Part shown: positions 35,956 through 49,920 of the stretch, piece after piece | How the letters are laid out: each line of letters begins with the position of its first letter | How positions within the stretch are numbered: the first letter of the stretch is position 1 | Assembly: GCF_001640805.2 (NCBI RefSeq) | Contig: NC_066844.1 | Span: 7,534,053 to 7,598,052, forward strand | From: Lates calcarifer | Taxonomy: Eukaryota; Chordata; Actinopteri; Centropomidae | Reading direction: 5' to 3' | DNA: 64,000 bases | The notes under the pieces: model-generated | What the model was told of the DNA's origin: nothing | Seen by the model: only the letters and a program-made list of their open reading frames with translations | Database searches by the model: none | Made by a program: the position numbers and the translations under genes

Positions 35956-38900
35956 TTCTAGTCTAGACATCACAATATCCTGCACAATAAAGGATTAAAG
36001 AAAGAAAAAGCAAAGACACAAAAAATAAAAAATAACAAAGAAAACGAGATTAAAAAAAAAGTAAAACTCAAAAAGGCAAGCCTCATAAGATGGGTCTTGA
36101 CATGCTTTTTAAAGGTGTCAACAGTGTCGACAGATCCCTACCCTAACAGAGCCACAGGCGTGGCTTTAGCCTTGTTATTGCACATGCATTCACTGTTAGC
36201 TGCCATTTCTGCTTTAAATCTGAGTAGGACTCCAGTGTTTCTGTCAGATTAAACCAAATCACCACAGTACGCGCTTCTCTTGTTTCTCTGATTGTATCTT
36301 TTCTGTGTACTGCAAGGGTCTGTACAGTCTGAGTCTTGCTGTTTCTATCTTTGTCTCCCTTTGCAATCCCTCCAGAGACATAATAACATTTTTGGTAATG
36401 CAGCTGATCGGTGGAGGTACAGAACCTGTCTGCTTTATCAGTGTAATCACTCTTAGTGCACCAAATCTCAACTCAAAGACTCAGGTACTATGACATCATC
36501 CTCTCTCTCCCATCCCATCCCCTAATGTCTGTGTGTTCGTGGCCTACGTGTCGGACCTGTCGTTGCCCTGGGAGTTAATTGTTCTAATCCTATTGTATAA
36601 GCAGTCAGAAACCAGAGAGGTTTATGACCATGCGGGGGGGGGGCATGCTATAGTCAGGGGTTTATGTCTAGTAATTAGGCTGCAGCTTCTACAGATACAG
36701 TTACAGCACCCACGTAAATAATGATTTTAAGTTGCAACTGTGTGAAACTGAGAAGGTAAGAACTAGACCAAATCTCAGTAGGATATAGCAGCCATCTGTG
36801 TATACAGTAGATACCATACACTACATTGCACAACATGTTCTTCAACCACACTGGACACGGCAAAAAATGTATTTAGCCACACCCAAAGGTGGGCTTAAAA
36901 GCCGTCACAGAGACGGTGGAGATGCGATGAAATATTGGGATAATGGCACACACTTTCAGACAATTTTCCTAGATGGCAATTGTATTGTTGCACCTATTTT
37001 GTACACAGCAAACGCAACAGAAGTGGTTGTGTAAACAATGAAAAAACAGTGCTTGAGAGAAGTTAAAACCCTGCTTATTGTTTCACCTCTGCACACCTGC
37101 TGTGTGAAGTGGCCAAATTGTTAAATTGTTGGTTTTGGAAAGTAACAGAAATTGTCAGATGCAAAGAGGTAGTAAAAGATGTGTAGGGGGTGGGGGGTGG
37201 GGGGAGCTGTTCCACCAGCATTTCATCTGGAGCACTTTAAGTATCTAAGTAAATGATTATCGACATGAGCTAGTTTAGTTCAAAATAACTAGTCTGTTGT
37301 TGTGGGTAATAAAGGGAGTGAAGAGTGAAGAAAGAGGCCCATAAAGTAACAGAATTATCATTCAGCTTTTTTAAAATATAAATCAGAACATTTCATCTCT
37401 GTCTGATACCGAATGTTCCAAGGCCAAGCACTGGGCTGCAGCTCAGTGGTTAGGAACCACTTCTGTAAAAGACCTTACAGTATTGTCAGAGGGATTAAAA
37501 TTGATTAGCTCAGCTATGTGAAACACACCACCTACACAGTATAATAAGCCATAGTAAGACTGCCAAACTCTACATTTGCAATCAAACTGGGACATTCTCA
37601 GTCAACACCACCAGTGTTCTTTGTTCATTACTGTGACTGATTTGCCTTGTTTTCAAATGCAATACTTAGTTGGACTGTATACCCCACCTAATCAAGTGTA
37701 GAACATATACCTCTTCTTTTTACTCAGATATTACAAAAATAAACATGATTTGCCATAATAAGAGCAATAAGTGTATCATAAAGTTAGTTATTTTTACAGA
37801 ACCAACACCAACAGTGTAACCGACAAGCGAATAAACATTGCACCACCGCAAGCTATCACTGGACTGAATGTACTGTAATTGCACTGTGGGCCACAGAATT
37901 GACACTCACAGGTCAAAAGTCAGTGGCAATTACCTTTTGCCCAGGCATGGTGGTCCAGATGAAAGTGGAGTAAATCCTGGCTTGCTGAACCGAGAGAGAG
38001 CACGGTCTTCATAAGGGTCAGGGTGAGGGCAGAATGTTGCAAAAGCCAATTAGTTCACACATACAAGTAGGAAAACATCTATTTCATTTAGTGGCCACAG
38101 TGACAGGAGAGCTTTCACCTGGTACAATGTATGAAAAGGCCCAACCACGCCTCAAGCTCAATCACACATAACTCTTTGTGTGTTTGTCTGTGGTCCTCTC
38201 AGGACAGAAAAGCTGTTTTTGGCAGACAGTTTCTACTGTGGAACAAGGCCAGGCAACAGAGTCACTGAGACTGAAAGTGACTGAAAGTCTGTCCAGCTCT
38301 GGCTTCATCAGCAATGTATCATTTGCTCAGGAAAGCAGTTCAGGGGACATTAGTCTCTTGAATGGCTTATTAAAGGATATAATGCTCTTATTAGATCCTT
38401 GAGACTTGAGGCAACAACTTATCATATGGGGATACGATGCATTTTTTTGATCCCAAAGTATGTTTTATCTCAAGAGACCCAGACTAATGTCATATATAGA
38501 ACTGTGGCTGTGTGTTGAACCGTTTTTAGGTACCAACTGATTGAGCACTGTCAAGTCTCAAACATCGTGTTTACACATTCAGACACTTCCTGATTACAGG
38601 AAAAGCCTGAATATGCCAGCTTTGTTGGCTCATACGTACATTCTAATACAATTAGAAAAAAGAACTAATCCACAGGGGTAGTTTCTGGAGTCTGAGAGTT
38701 AAAAATTTAAACCAGCTTCAAAACGGATTTCTTTGGACACCTCTGGGGCAGTGAAAATAATATTGATATATGACATATATGGTGAGGTTGTTAGCTATTT
38801 ACACATCCAGGAAATATGGAGCATTGTTTCTACAAACTCCTGTGGCAAATAGCTGGCTTTGTAACTGCTAAATACTCCACTTTGTTCATTCACCACCTAT

Positions 38901-39670
38901 TTGCTAACTTTGCCTGTTTCACATTTATTGTTGAACGGGTAGTGTATAGTCAGTTTATCATCAGATTCCTGGTGCAGCAGTAAATGATGATATGAGAGAG
39001 GTGAGAGTCAAACAAAACAGTGAAGTCACAGGCCTTAAAAGCAGAAACAATGAGCTAAAAGACACTACAGCACTTTGGAGAGCTGAGGGAGATAATATTT
39101 ATCTACAAATAGGAATGTGATCTTATTTGTTGATAGAAAAATATTTATAATATCCACACAAGTTTGCTTAGAAAGCTTTAGGAGGCTTGTGCTGCTTGTC
39201 CTAGATACATTGTGCAACGTTATCAGCACAATTATGAGAAGATGACCAAGGCTGAGAAAGAATTTATGTTCTTCAATGTAAAGGTATTAGAAAACCTACA
39301 CAACCTGATTCAAAATGATTCATTCTCATTTTCAAACTTTCATGTCAAGATTAAAGACCTGGTGTCCATGGCAATTTTAGAATTAACCTGATCACGTAGG
39401 TCATGTATCATAACTGCCAACTGTGTCCACATTTAGTGGGGTGTATCCTGGATAATGATTACACCAGCTACAACACTCTTATTTTCTAGATACACCTGAA
39501 TGCAATAATGCCATTACACAATTTAATCTTTCTAATTTGCACTGTGTTGTGTGGCTAAACACAAAGGTGACTGTGCATCCTAATGTGAACAAACAGACCA
39601 GCATACAGGTCTATGCCAGGGCTTCTGCATCATGCACAGATGTATTTTTATTAAATTACAAAGGGTTTTT

Positions 39671-39686
39671 GGGGGGGGGGGGGGGG
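39671..39686. repeat. Poly(G) run
   Basis: Sixteen consecutive G residues preceded by T5. Confidence 0.9.
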
Positions 39687-39904
39687 CATTTGAAGGCATT
39701 GTTACATGTCAGGGCACATTTCAATGTTATCACACAGATTCTGAGACACACATGGTTCGCACTGATACACACCAATGGCCGCCACACAAAGTGGTCGGTG
39801 AAAGGATCGGAAACTACAACTTGAGAGTTTTCTGATGAATACCTCTGTAACACAAGCTTTGTTTTGATCTTCTGTTTGTTTACAGGCCTCTTCCCCTGCC
39901 ATCA

Positions 39905-39930
39905 ACACACACACACACACACACACACAC
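39905..39930. repeat. (CA)n microsatellite
   Basis: About 13 perfect CA units. Confidence 0.95.
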
Positions 39931-40521
39931 TGTATACCCATCGCTCTCTTATGGAACACTTCAAGAACTCCTTTGTGTTTACAGACATCCGGCTGCTCAA
40001 TACTTCCTGCCATAAAGGCTTCAATCTTGGCCCACTATAGGTTGTGCCGAACTGTGGGCACAGGCTGTATCCATGTACAGCCATGGACTTATTTTCTCCT
40101 CCTTTTTTTGTTTTGGAATTGCCTGTACACCTGCCATGCTTGCACAGTTTTCCCATGCCCCCTATAAGTGCTAGTATGTTTTTATGAACATAAAGCATAT
40201 CAGGATATTTGCATCTTAAAACACAATCAGGCTACATGTTCTATTTGGGTTTCTGTAATTATCCTTCTCTTGGGCTCATGCCACAGCTCTCAAATTGAAG
40301 ACTGGTTATTTCACACAGTCTTCTTCAGAATTAACTAAACTTTAAAACCAACATGGAAAAAGTCAGAAAAATATGAGCATCTCCATCTGGTGAGGAAAAT
40401 CATGTGACACAACTGTTGTTTCCGGGGTCGAGAACAAACTTTGAAACTCAATACAGTTTTTTGTTTTATTTTTCTGAAACAATTTTCTGAAGGCAATTTT
40501 CAGTCAACAGGAAAAGGTCAC

Positions 40522-40545
40522 CTGTGTGTGTGTGTGTGTGTGTGT
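40522..40545. repeat. (GT)n microsatellite
   Basis: About 12 perfect GT units. Confidence 0.95.
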
Positions 40546-41048
40546 AAATGATCACATGAATAGTCTGTAGTACACAAAATGTGTTATGCATTATAAAATG
40601 CAATTATATCTATCAAGGAAAACCTCCAGCTGCAGAAGTTAAGTTAGGGTTTTTGTGTTTATTCATGAATATACACAACAGAGAGTATCTCTAATGTAAA
40701 TGTTTTTCTAGCTGTTAATATTTAATATTATCAAATGCAATTTTTACGTAAGTAAGATTTCCCTTTTTCCTATCTAAACCTGCCAAAAAGACAATGTGTC
40801 TTTGTTTAGGTACTAGCTGTTTTATCTTCAGTGTGTTCTTTTGTTGTGGTTATTTGTTTTTATTATCTTCAATATTCTCTGTTCTCGCTCCAGTCTTATC
40901 TATAACTAGTTTCCTGCAGCCCAATTTTCCTATGGGGATCATTACAGATTCAGCTAATCTAAAAAAAATCTTATCTGATCTAAACACACACCCCACACAA
41001 AGCACATATTTGTCTAGTAAAAAAATAAATAAAGTTGAGATGAGTAAC

Positions 41049-41081
41049 CAAAAAAAAAAAAAAAAGAAAAAAGAAAAAAAA
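41049..41081. repeat. A-rich simple repeat
   Basis: A run of about 17 A followed by GAAAAAAGAAAAAAAA. Confidence 0.85.
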
Positions 41082-42144
41082 TCCTCACATGTTTCTTCTT
41101 CTGTGGTGAATGTATAGCCTATGGAGATTTGTCACACATCAAACACTCAGCAGAGTAGGTTTCTGTGTAAACAGATAAAGTACCTATGGCAGGGCATGTT
41201 CCGTCACCACAGGGGTCCCATTGTTTCGATGAAGAGGCATTTTAGGAAATGATGCGAGGACCTTGTGACCAAATGTCAACAAAAGATACATATTCGCTTT
41301 AAAGTATGAACAAAGTGACACAGTAGACAGTGTCCTCAGCAGGAACAACATCATTGCAACACTGACAACAACTAGAGGATGTTTTTTCTTGAAAAATCAC
41401 TGTTAACTTATCAATAAATTACTACCATTTATTCTCGAGTTATAAATTCTGTCTCCGTAATATCTGTGGCTTATCCTAGGGCAGTAATTCTTGAATATAC
41501 TACAAAGGAATAAAATGTCACAGATCTTATTAATTTTTGCTTTGTTGTTTGTTTCTTTGTCATCTTGTCTCTTCATATTTGGGACCTTGATCCTTAGATC
41601 AGAACCAAAGCCTACAAAGGTGGATTATATATAAATTTACTATACCACAGTATATATTTGTCTGATGTGTTATAGGTACACTTCAGAGGGAGAAAGTGAG
41701 AGAGAAAGACAGAAAGAAATTTTTGTAGAATTGCTCTTTAAGTCTCTTAATAAAAATATACCTAAAACATGGAAAAAAAACAGCCTGTGTTTTCCTGATA
41801 AGGGTTCCCTTAGGCAGAATGAATAGAAGTGTTTTCTCTCAGAAGCAAAGGTTGCAGTGCAGTAGCATGATGTTATTACGACAGTGTATAACCTCATCGG
41901 GGAGGTGGTTACGGTACGGTGGATAGGTGAGTGTACAAAGTCAGCATTTGTTTTGTTTTGTTTTGTTTTTTTCGTTTTCACACCATGACCACAATTTTGA
42001 TCTAAAACCAAATCATTTTTGTTCCCTGACATTAACCACGCCTAGGTAAAGATCAGAAAACTCACTAACAGCCATGCAGTATGCGTAAGGCTCTGACAAA
42101 CATCCTGTTTTGTCACTTAGGCTGCAGGACTTGTTGGAGCCAAC

Positions 42145-42359
42145 TAGGGCTGAAACAAATTGGTCATTTAATAGATTAGTGCCCACTATCTTTGGATTGT
42201 GAAGTCTTGGTTTGGAAAAACAAGACATTCAAAGATGTCACCTTGGGCTCTGAGAAACTGTCATTGACATTTACTAACATTTTATAGACACAATAATTCA
42301 TTTAAAAAATCTAATTGAAAATGTATCAATAATGGAAATAATCATTGCTTGCAGCCCTA
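42145..42359 (+). repeat. TIR-type repeat, family B, near full-length
   Basis: It starts 'TAGGGCTGAAACAAATTGGT' and ends 'TCATTGCTTGCAGCCCTA', so the two ends are inverted copies of TAGGGCTGMAA. The ~215-base body includes 'GACATTCAAAGATGTCACCT', which I recall from the acanthomorph family consensus. It is noncoding, probably a MITE. Confidence 0.7.
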
Positions 42360-44377
42360 CCAAATCTTTAGTTTTTTGGGTCCTGCTAGTATGTATGACA
42401 TCAAAACACCTCTGAAGCATCACATGCATTTTAGAGATAGTTGAATGCCTTTGGGTTTTAATGGTATTTCTGAACCTTGTATCTCCTTGATTTGGAGCCC
42501 TTTTGTGTTGTCAACATGTTCTTTCCCCTCTAACCCCCATGGTGCTGCAGGAAGGTGGATGTAGTCATTAGTGTATCTGAAATGTGATTGGACCACCGGG
42601 GCAGAGGGGTGGAGGCAGGAGGCCTGGAGAGCTGGATGTGAAGTAGGCAGGCAATAACAGGAGAGCTGTTCTGCTACTTTGTCCAACAGCACGGAGCGCT
42701 GACCTTGAGGGGAAGGGAAAATTGACAGGGGGGAGAGCGGTAACAAGGGCCAGCTATATATCAGGGAGGCAATTTGGAACGGTTTATCCGATGAGGGTCA
42801 ATTCCTGCTGCAGTGCCATAGATCACAGTTTTTAAGCCTGAGCGTGCCTTCATGGGGAGAGGTTAGGATAGATCCATTTTTGAATGACTGAGCCGCTGAT
42901 CAAGCTCCAGCAAATCATTCACACAAAACATAGAAGAGTGGGGTAATCATGAGGATTTGTGATGCAGGAAAACATGCATCAGCAGATTTATCCCCTGCTA
43001 TTTGTGGCCTTGTCGCTGTGGCTCCTGTCCAACTCAAACCTTTTTTAAGAGGCAATTTTACAATGTTCCCTTCAATTATTTTACATATCAAGGACATGGA
43101 ACAGGTTATTATCTAGAGGATACAGGCATTAACGTTATTATTATTACCAGCGATAAAAATGAAGATCCTCATTTGTGACCAAAGCATATTCCTCCTCAGA
43201 ATAGAAAAGACATCAAAGATCTGTACTAAATCTGTCACTGTGTTACGGTGTGATGCCAAGAGAGAGTAATTTTACAGATGCCTTTACTCTGTGTCTGACC
43301 TTTTCTATTACCGCTTCTATTTTGGATCACTGTCTATTTGCACCTCTGAGACTGGCCAGATGGCAGGTCTATTGAGTGATAAAATTTGAGAGACAAGAGC
43401 ACTGTTACACCATGAGACTCTTTGGCTCAGGCCCCAGCTTCAGTTGAAGCTGCAATGAGCACATAACTCCAGCACAACATTTGAATTCCCCTTCATTATC
43501 TTCACCTCCTGCGTGGCCAACAGACTGAGCCCAATTCAGATGCTCTGCAGTTTTTACACAGTCGCAAGACAACACATTGTAAATGGTGAGTTATGTAGGA
43601 CATCTACATGCAAATTGTTGCAGTGCAAATGGACTATTGTGAAGAAGCTGAGATGTTCCTAAAACAAAATCTTCTTTATAAAGACAAATATGTGACTCAA
43701 AACCTCAATAATATGTTAATGAGTGGGGACACCTTGTGGGCAAAGTCTATTTTGCACCTTGTTGATGTTCCAAAGGCAAAATTATGAGAGGCCATCAAAT
43801 GAACATTTTTTTTTCTGCTTACAATTATACACAACACTACATGCTTAAAGATGGGTAGGGTTTTAGGAGCATGGCCCACCATTATTTTACTTAAATCTTA
43901 AAGCAAAAGGAGTTTCAAAATCTTAACAAATTCATGTTAAAACATAAACAATTAGAGCTTCCTTTAAATAGGTTCTGGTTTTAGGACTCCTCAGTCTTTA
44001 ACACAGACAACATCTGGCAGATGGCATCCTTCAGAATCCACATCATCAAATCTATTAGATCCATTATGTATTTACACATACACATATACAGTAAATATGG
44101 AGTGGGAATGTCCAACCTGGAGAATTATTATCTTCATGCCATTGTTGTTTCATTAATTCCCTTACTGTCACCAGTGTTGTTACTAAATGATAACACTAAT
44201 TTGGAACTTTCCCTACCACGACGGTGTCTGCAGCCACCAGCTTTCACAGCACACACAAAGCAGTAGTGGCTGCTTTATTTTCAAGAAAGCTCTGTACTGA
44301 AAAGCAAAGCAAAGCAAAATTAGTTCAAACGCCACCATGCTTAAGTACAGCCTCACGTGCTAACATTTAGCAGATAT

Positions 44378-44800
44378 AATGTTTACCATGTTCACCATGT
44401 TAGTTTAGCATGGTAGCAGGCAAACATTTAGTCATTAATGCTAAACACGAGATGTCATTTGTTTTTTCAGGTATTTGGTCACATAGTAATTTACTGGAAT
44501 TTTTAAAATATTGATCTGATTATGGTGCTGAATGAAAAATGACAGGACTATCAACCAAATACACATTCATCCTGAGGGGGGCATACATGTTTGTACCAAG
44601 TTTCATGGCAAACTGCTTATGTTTAACAAGATGTGTCCCAGAAAAGTAAAGATGGCAACCTGTGGGTGGCAGCAGATGAAAGTTCAGGGGATCACCAAAC
44701 TTGGTAGGTCAGAGGAATCATGAATGCCTGTGCACATTTTCATGGCAATCCTCCAAACATTACCATGACTGAGTTTCCCAGCAGCTATCTTAGTGGTGAA
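44378..44800 (+). repeat. Dispersed repeat, family A
   Basis: It begins with 'GCTAACATTTAGCAGATATA'-like sequence and contains two internal copies of 'TTTCATGGCAA' (about 44602 and 44738), each preceded by a 'TGTACCAAG' or 'TGTGCACAT' type phrase. This gives the element an internal period of roughly 135-150 bases. It is noncoding. Confidence 0.6.
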
Positions 44801-47433
44801 GTGTCTATTTAAGTGCTGCACAGTTTTAAACATTCCCTATCTTATTATAATTCAAATCTCATCATTGTGTGACTGCTTGGGTCAATGACTCATTCATTCT
44901 ACTTATGTGGTTGGTTTTAACTGCATTCATTAGTGTCTTTGCAATGCCATGGCTGCATCACAGGCATTTATTCCGGGTTTAGTAAATCCATTTATCCATG
45001 AATTCATAACTGTATAGCTTTGTCAGCTTGAGGAGTGAAGTATATATACTGGCTAACACCTAATGAAAGCATAACAAAACAGAATCAGAGCCAGAAATGG
45101 TCGGATGAGCTGGGTACATTACCGTGGAGATCACGGGAGAATATTTATGCAATGCGATTCAAGTTACAGTTGGTTCCCTGCTGATAGTCTACAGGATTTT
45201 CACTGTATGCCATCATAAAGCAGATATACTACACAGTCGACGATGCACTTTCGCATCTTATCTGTGCTCTGCTCATTTTCCGCTTGAGGAAGTTGGGAAA
45301 ATTGACTTAGAATTGCTCCATGCAAAGTAGCTGCACTTTCCACTCACATGGTTAGACACAGGGCATCAGAGTGTGGCGCAGGTATGCATGGTTTTCAACA
45401 ACACGAGAGACCTTGAACGTCCACGTTGCAAATAAAAACCATCAGCACTTGCAGTCTCATTAATGTAACTGAGGTATGTGGAGGAATTTAGGATGCAGCT
45501 TCTTTCCCGTGGAGGCACATAAAAAATGCTGCGTATGCTTGAGTAAAATAATGGATTATGCAGCCAAAGCGGTACCTTGGTCTCTTTCGGAAATGAAGTT
45601 TGTTGACTATTTAGAAAGGATGCCACAGTTGTTTAAGGTTTTGCTTTTCTTGTACATGTAGGTGTACTTCTTTTGATATAAAACCTAATCTAGATATATT
45701 CAATAAATTCCCATGTTGCACTTTATTTGAGGAGCCTACTTTTTTTTATCATAGACTACAGCGGTCAGCACAGTAATTTGATTAAAACTCTAAATACATC
45801 AAGACAGTACTGTATCAAAATGTATCACTTCCTTGTGCAATGTGTGAACACTTGTTCTCTTTAGCTAAAGAGTGGTAGCGTGCAACACAAGCACATCCAT
45901 CATAATAATTTCACATTTTTCAGTGAATAAAAATGGTAATTCCAAGACAAACACGGAGTAAACAAAGTTCTGAGGAAGTGAAGAAGCCTGTAATACAATT
46001 GCATTTGCATTTCATACATCTGTTTCCATGACAGGTACATACAATCCTTTATTTCTGCCTTACAGAACTTTCTCTGAATGCTAATTCTCAGAGGCTTTGT
46101 CAGTAAAGGTATGTAGGCCTGGACTGTTTGAAAAGCTCCTAATGAATAATTAATTGGTGCCACTGCAGTTAGAGCATAATTTACCTCACCATTTCACAGT
46201 GATTTTATTAAGGACCAGGGCTGGCTGGCCAGTCAAGTTGGAAATCCATGCAATATTCATCATTGAAAAGATGCATGGGACAACAGCTCGTAGCCTGAGG
46301 ATTTATTTGGGAAAAACAACAATGACATCAACAAATCCCACCCTGTTGTAAAAGCCTGGCATGCTACATAGCCTCTTCCAGCCTGTGCGTGGCGGATTTG
46401 TGGCAACCTTTCTGCAGGAGGCCAAATGGCTTGAGAGGGGCTGTTCTCATACCTCATAATGCCACGGTGGGCTCCAGGGAATAAGGCAGCAGAATGGTGG
46501 TGCGGGGCAGGGGAGCAGTGAACACACTAGCACGATTTTCCGTATGTGCAAAACATACTGTATGAGCCAAAAAGTTAACTGTTCCCCTGGACATTTTTAC
46601 ACTTTCAGGACTGGAGTGCTTCTGCCTCTGCAGCTACCTCTACGAATGATACTCTGTCATCAGATCCTAACTACAAATACTTAAATCTTACAACTTTTTT
46701 TAAGGAATTCAAAGAAGTTTCACATCTTATATTTATGGGAAAGCTGTTCCATACTTGTGGTCCATAATGACAGAAAGCTGCTTCTCCATACGTTTTTGTC
46801 TAGATTGTACACTGTGTTCACTGACCTAAACTCGGCCCCTTATTTTCTCAATCTGTGGTCTGCCAAAGTAGGAACATCCTTCAATTTTGTCTTTGGTTTC
46901 ACTCATAATCTTAAGACAGTTGTAGAGTTGTTTACTTATGTTGCCATCCCACTGTCAATCAAGTGTGACTAAACCACAAGCTAACAGTTCTAATGCAGAT
47001 TAGTTTGAGTGGTTACAACTGCAGTAACTGTTTTTGGCCACTTGGGGGCAAAAACAAGTTGTGAATAGAAAACAGCAAATTTAACTACTTAACTAACTAC
47101 TTAACAATGAGCTGAAACGCAGTATAAAGCTTCATAAAGCTGTGGGGAACTGTATATTAACTGCAGTAACGCTACTGAGAAATATATCAGATTTGAATCT
47201 AAGTTTTCAGGGTCTTTCAACAGTCATGCCCCGATATTTACGCCAAAGACAACCACAAGGTTTGCATGATTAAAGTATAACAGTGCAACCCAACTCCCTT
47301 TGAAACACCTAGTATTTAATTTTGTTATCTGAAACAACATAAAAGTTAAGAGTTATAAAAACCTTGTTTTTTATTGTCTTTTGAGAGATTAAAAAGGTAA
47401 CGTTAGCTCATGGTAACTAGGTTAATTTTAGTC

Positions 47434-47545
47434 CATTCTTTTAACAGACACACTGGGAGCAATTTGGGGTTCAGCTCCTGCTCAAGGACACTTTGACATG
47501 CGGACAGGACGAACCAGGGATCAAACCACAAATCCCTTCTGTGGA
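47434..47545 (-). repeat. SINE-like fragment
   Basis: The plus strand reads 'GAGCAATTTGGGGTTCAGCT', 'CTGCTCAAGGACACTTTGAC' and 'CCAGGGATCAAACCACAAAT'. The last block resembles the reverse complement of a tRNA box B. It matches from memory a widespread fish short repeat. The 82-residue frame running over it is not credible as a gene. Confidence 0.45.
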
Positions 47546-49351
47546 GATTCTCATCATCCGGGTCATGTTCATCCAAGAAGGCTTGTATCAAGGGCAGCTG
47601 GACTTGGTTGTAGATGTTAATGACCTGTTCTACCACCTGAACTAGCGCCAAGATTCATAAAGCTTCAGTTCATAAAGCACAAGGTGGACTAGATTAGTAC
47701 ATGCAATAAATAAATAACTTTCATTTGACCTCTTCAAGGGTTGTCTCACTCTGGTTCCTACTTTAGGTTAACCACAAAGTTATTCTTTCATGCATCAGCA
47801 CACTGAAACACATATTTACCTCACAATTGTGCAATTGTTCTTTTATAGTACCGGACTGATTTAAGACAATTGCAATGTAGTTTTATGTAAATAGTGGATC
47901 ATTTTTGGCTTATAGGAGATTTTTTTTATATTTGTATGACTAGTTCTCTACAGTTTTCCTAATTAAAGACTTGGGAACTTGCATAACTTACTGTGCAGAC
48001 TACCACTGTTCTTACATTGTATGACACTGCTTTTCTCTTGCAATGGTACCCAACTGGGGTTGCACATACTATTCATCTTCTCTGCTTCGCACAGTAACAT
48101 ACCCCACAGATCTGTTACTAACAAGATGTTTTAATATTTTAGCTCCTCTATAATAACAACAACTACACTAACTTTTGAGTTGCTTTCTCTTTCAGCTAGC
48201 TTCAATATCCTTGCATGGAATCAAGTTTATCATATAATATTGTTTATACTAAACTATAAATTAAAAAACAGAATTTAATTTTGTGAGACAAAGGACTAAG
48301 GACTGCTTTCTGACTGACACAGGTGAACAATTCAAACCCTCTATGCAGGAATCACCATTGGCCACAACAGTGTTTTAATGCTGCAAATATCTGTAAGCAG
48401 TCAGGGAAGGCAGGCAGGAGGGATTAAATATTTATCACTTGCTGTCTTTTGACAATGAAGCTACATGACAATGGTCTCACTTTCAAATATCTCAGGTACG
48501 CAAATCCAAAGGGGAACTTAGCTTACATAATTTCTGCTTGTTTAATTCAGCGCTCAAGTGCCAAAGCAAAGTAGACACTCGAATTTCAACAGTACAATTA
48601 AATGAGGGGTTAGTGAATCACAGTGATAAAAACACTGCCCTTGAAAAAGGCTCACCTATAGAGAAAAAAACACATTGTATGTAAATATGGGGAAAGCAGT
48701 CCATGAATATTTAATTTTCTGGCAATGTAGCACAGAAGATAAAAATAATGCTTCCTTCAAGTGAGGACCTCCTTATGAAATCGGGGTAAAAGCTATTCTG
48801 TGTTATCAGATTTTCTATGAAGCCTAGTGTTTCTTTTGAATTGCATCATCTTTTATTTAAATGTCAGGATCTTTTTGCTGTTAGTGTTAGATGATGACTC
48901 CTGCTTTTCACAGCTTGCTGATATCAGGTGGATGAGGACCTGAGGATCGGATCTGATTGAACTTGGAACAGAAAAGGTCACTGTAAAAATGCAGATTTTA
49001 TGCATTTGTTGTATTGAGGTTTTTTTTTTCTCTAACAGATATACCACGTAGGGGATTTTATCCTTACAACAATAAAAATCATACTCTGTATTTAAATCCA
49101 AATATCCACACCTTAAACCCATCCAATATCTGATGTCAGCAAACAATAACATGAATCTAAATCTAGATGGTCATCTCAGTTTCTGAAAACACTGACAATC
49201 CTGATAGACTGCCTGATGCTGTGGGTACTCCATGATGCTTCAATGCCTGATGTGTTGCATATTAATTTTTTTTGGATAAGGTAAATATAAACAGTTTACA
49301 CCGAGAAAGAAACAAGTGAGTCTTTAACGATGAATTCAATATCATCATCAT

Positions 49352-49371
49352 CACACACACACACACACACA
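49352..49371. repeat. (CA)n microsatellite
   Basis: About 10 CA units following an ATC-rich stretch. Confidence 0.9.
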
Positions 49372-49659
49372 AATAATAATTAAAAACCATTCCCAACTCA
49401 AAGTTAACTTACTAGCTTCAGTTTTAAAATCTTGCCACTCCTTTCCTTAGTTTTCATGGAGATTAATTTGTTGGCATAAGAGCTCAGTAGATGTTATGAT
49501 TTTATCCATACAGTTTTTTGCTAAAGTTTTGGGCAAGCTGTATATTTTATTCATTTTCAAAGTGAAAAGAAGTAAATACAACCCTTGCAGTAAACAGATG
49601 AACCTTTCTTCAAATGTTAATGCACTGTTACTTTTCATTTCATCAACTTACAAAAAATA

Positions 49660-49920
49660 GGCAACTGGGGTATGTGCAAAAGTTTGGGCACTGTTTTAAG
49701 TCAGTACTTAGTAACCACTCCTCTGGAAGGTATCAGGGCTTCAACACTACAAACACTTTTGTTGCAACTAAGGCATTCTGTTGTTGATTAAGAACATTTC
49801 ACCCACTCTTCCTTGCAGATCACTTCAAGTTGAGAGATATATTTAGGCTGTCTTGCGTGCACAGCATGTTTAATATCTATGGACAGATTTTTGTACAAAT
49901 CAGTGGACTGACTTTGACCT
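49660..49920. repeat. Probable DNA-transposon-derived relic
   Basis: It begins 'GTGCAAAAGTTTGGGCACTG' and continues with 'ACCCACTCTTCCTTGCAGAT', phrases that I associate with a dispersed fish repeat. No inverted end was located and no coding capacity remains. Confidence 0.3.

Noticed and set aside
37934..38000. Minus-strand start codon and short frame followed by AAAG|GTAATT, as an alternative slc16a1 first exon
   Set aside because: Only a donor-like motif supports it; there is no promoter signal, and the 34.5-kb candidate is closer and stronger.
42420..42746. 108-residue minus-strand open frame
   Set aside because: Pro/Ser-rich translation of unique sequence with no motif, no splice sites in phase and no family resemblance.
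47403..47651. 82-residue minus-strand open frame
   Set aside because: It overlaps a SINE-like fragment and lacks any recognisable domain or splice context.
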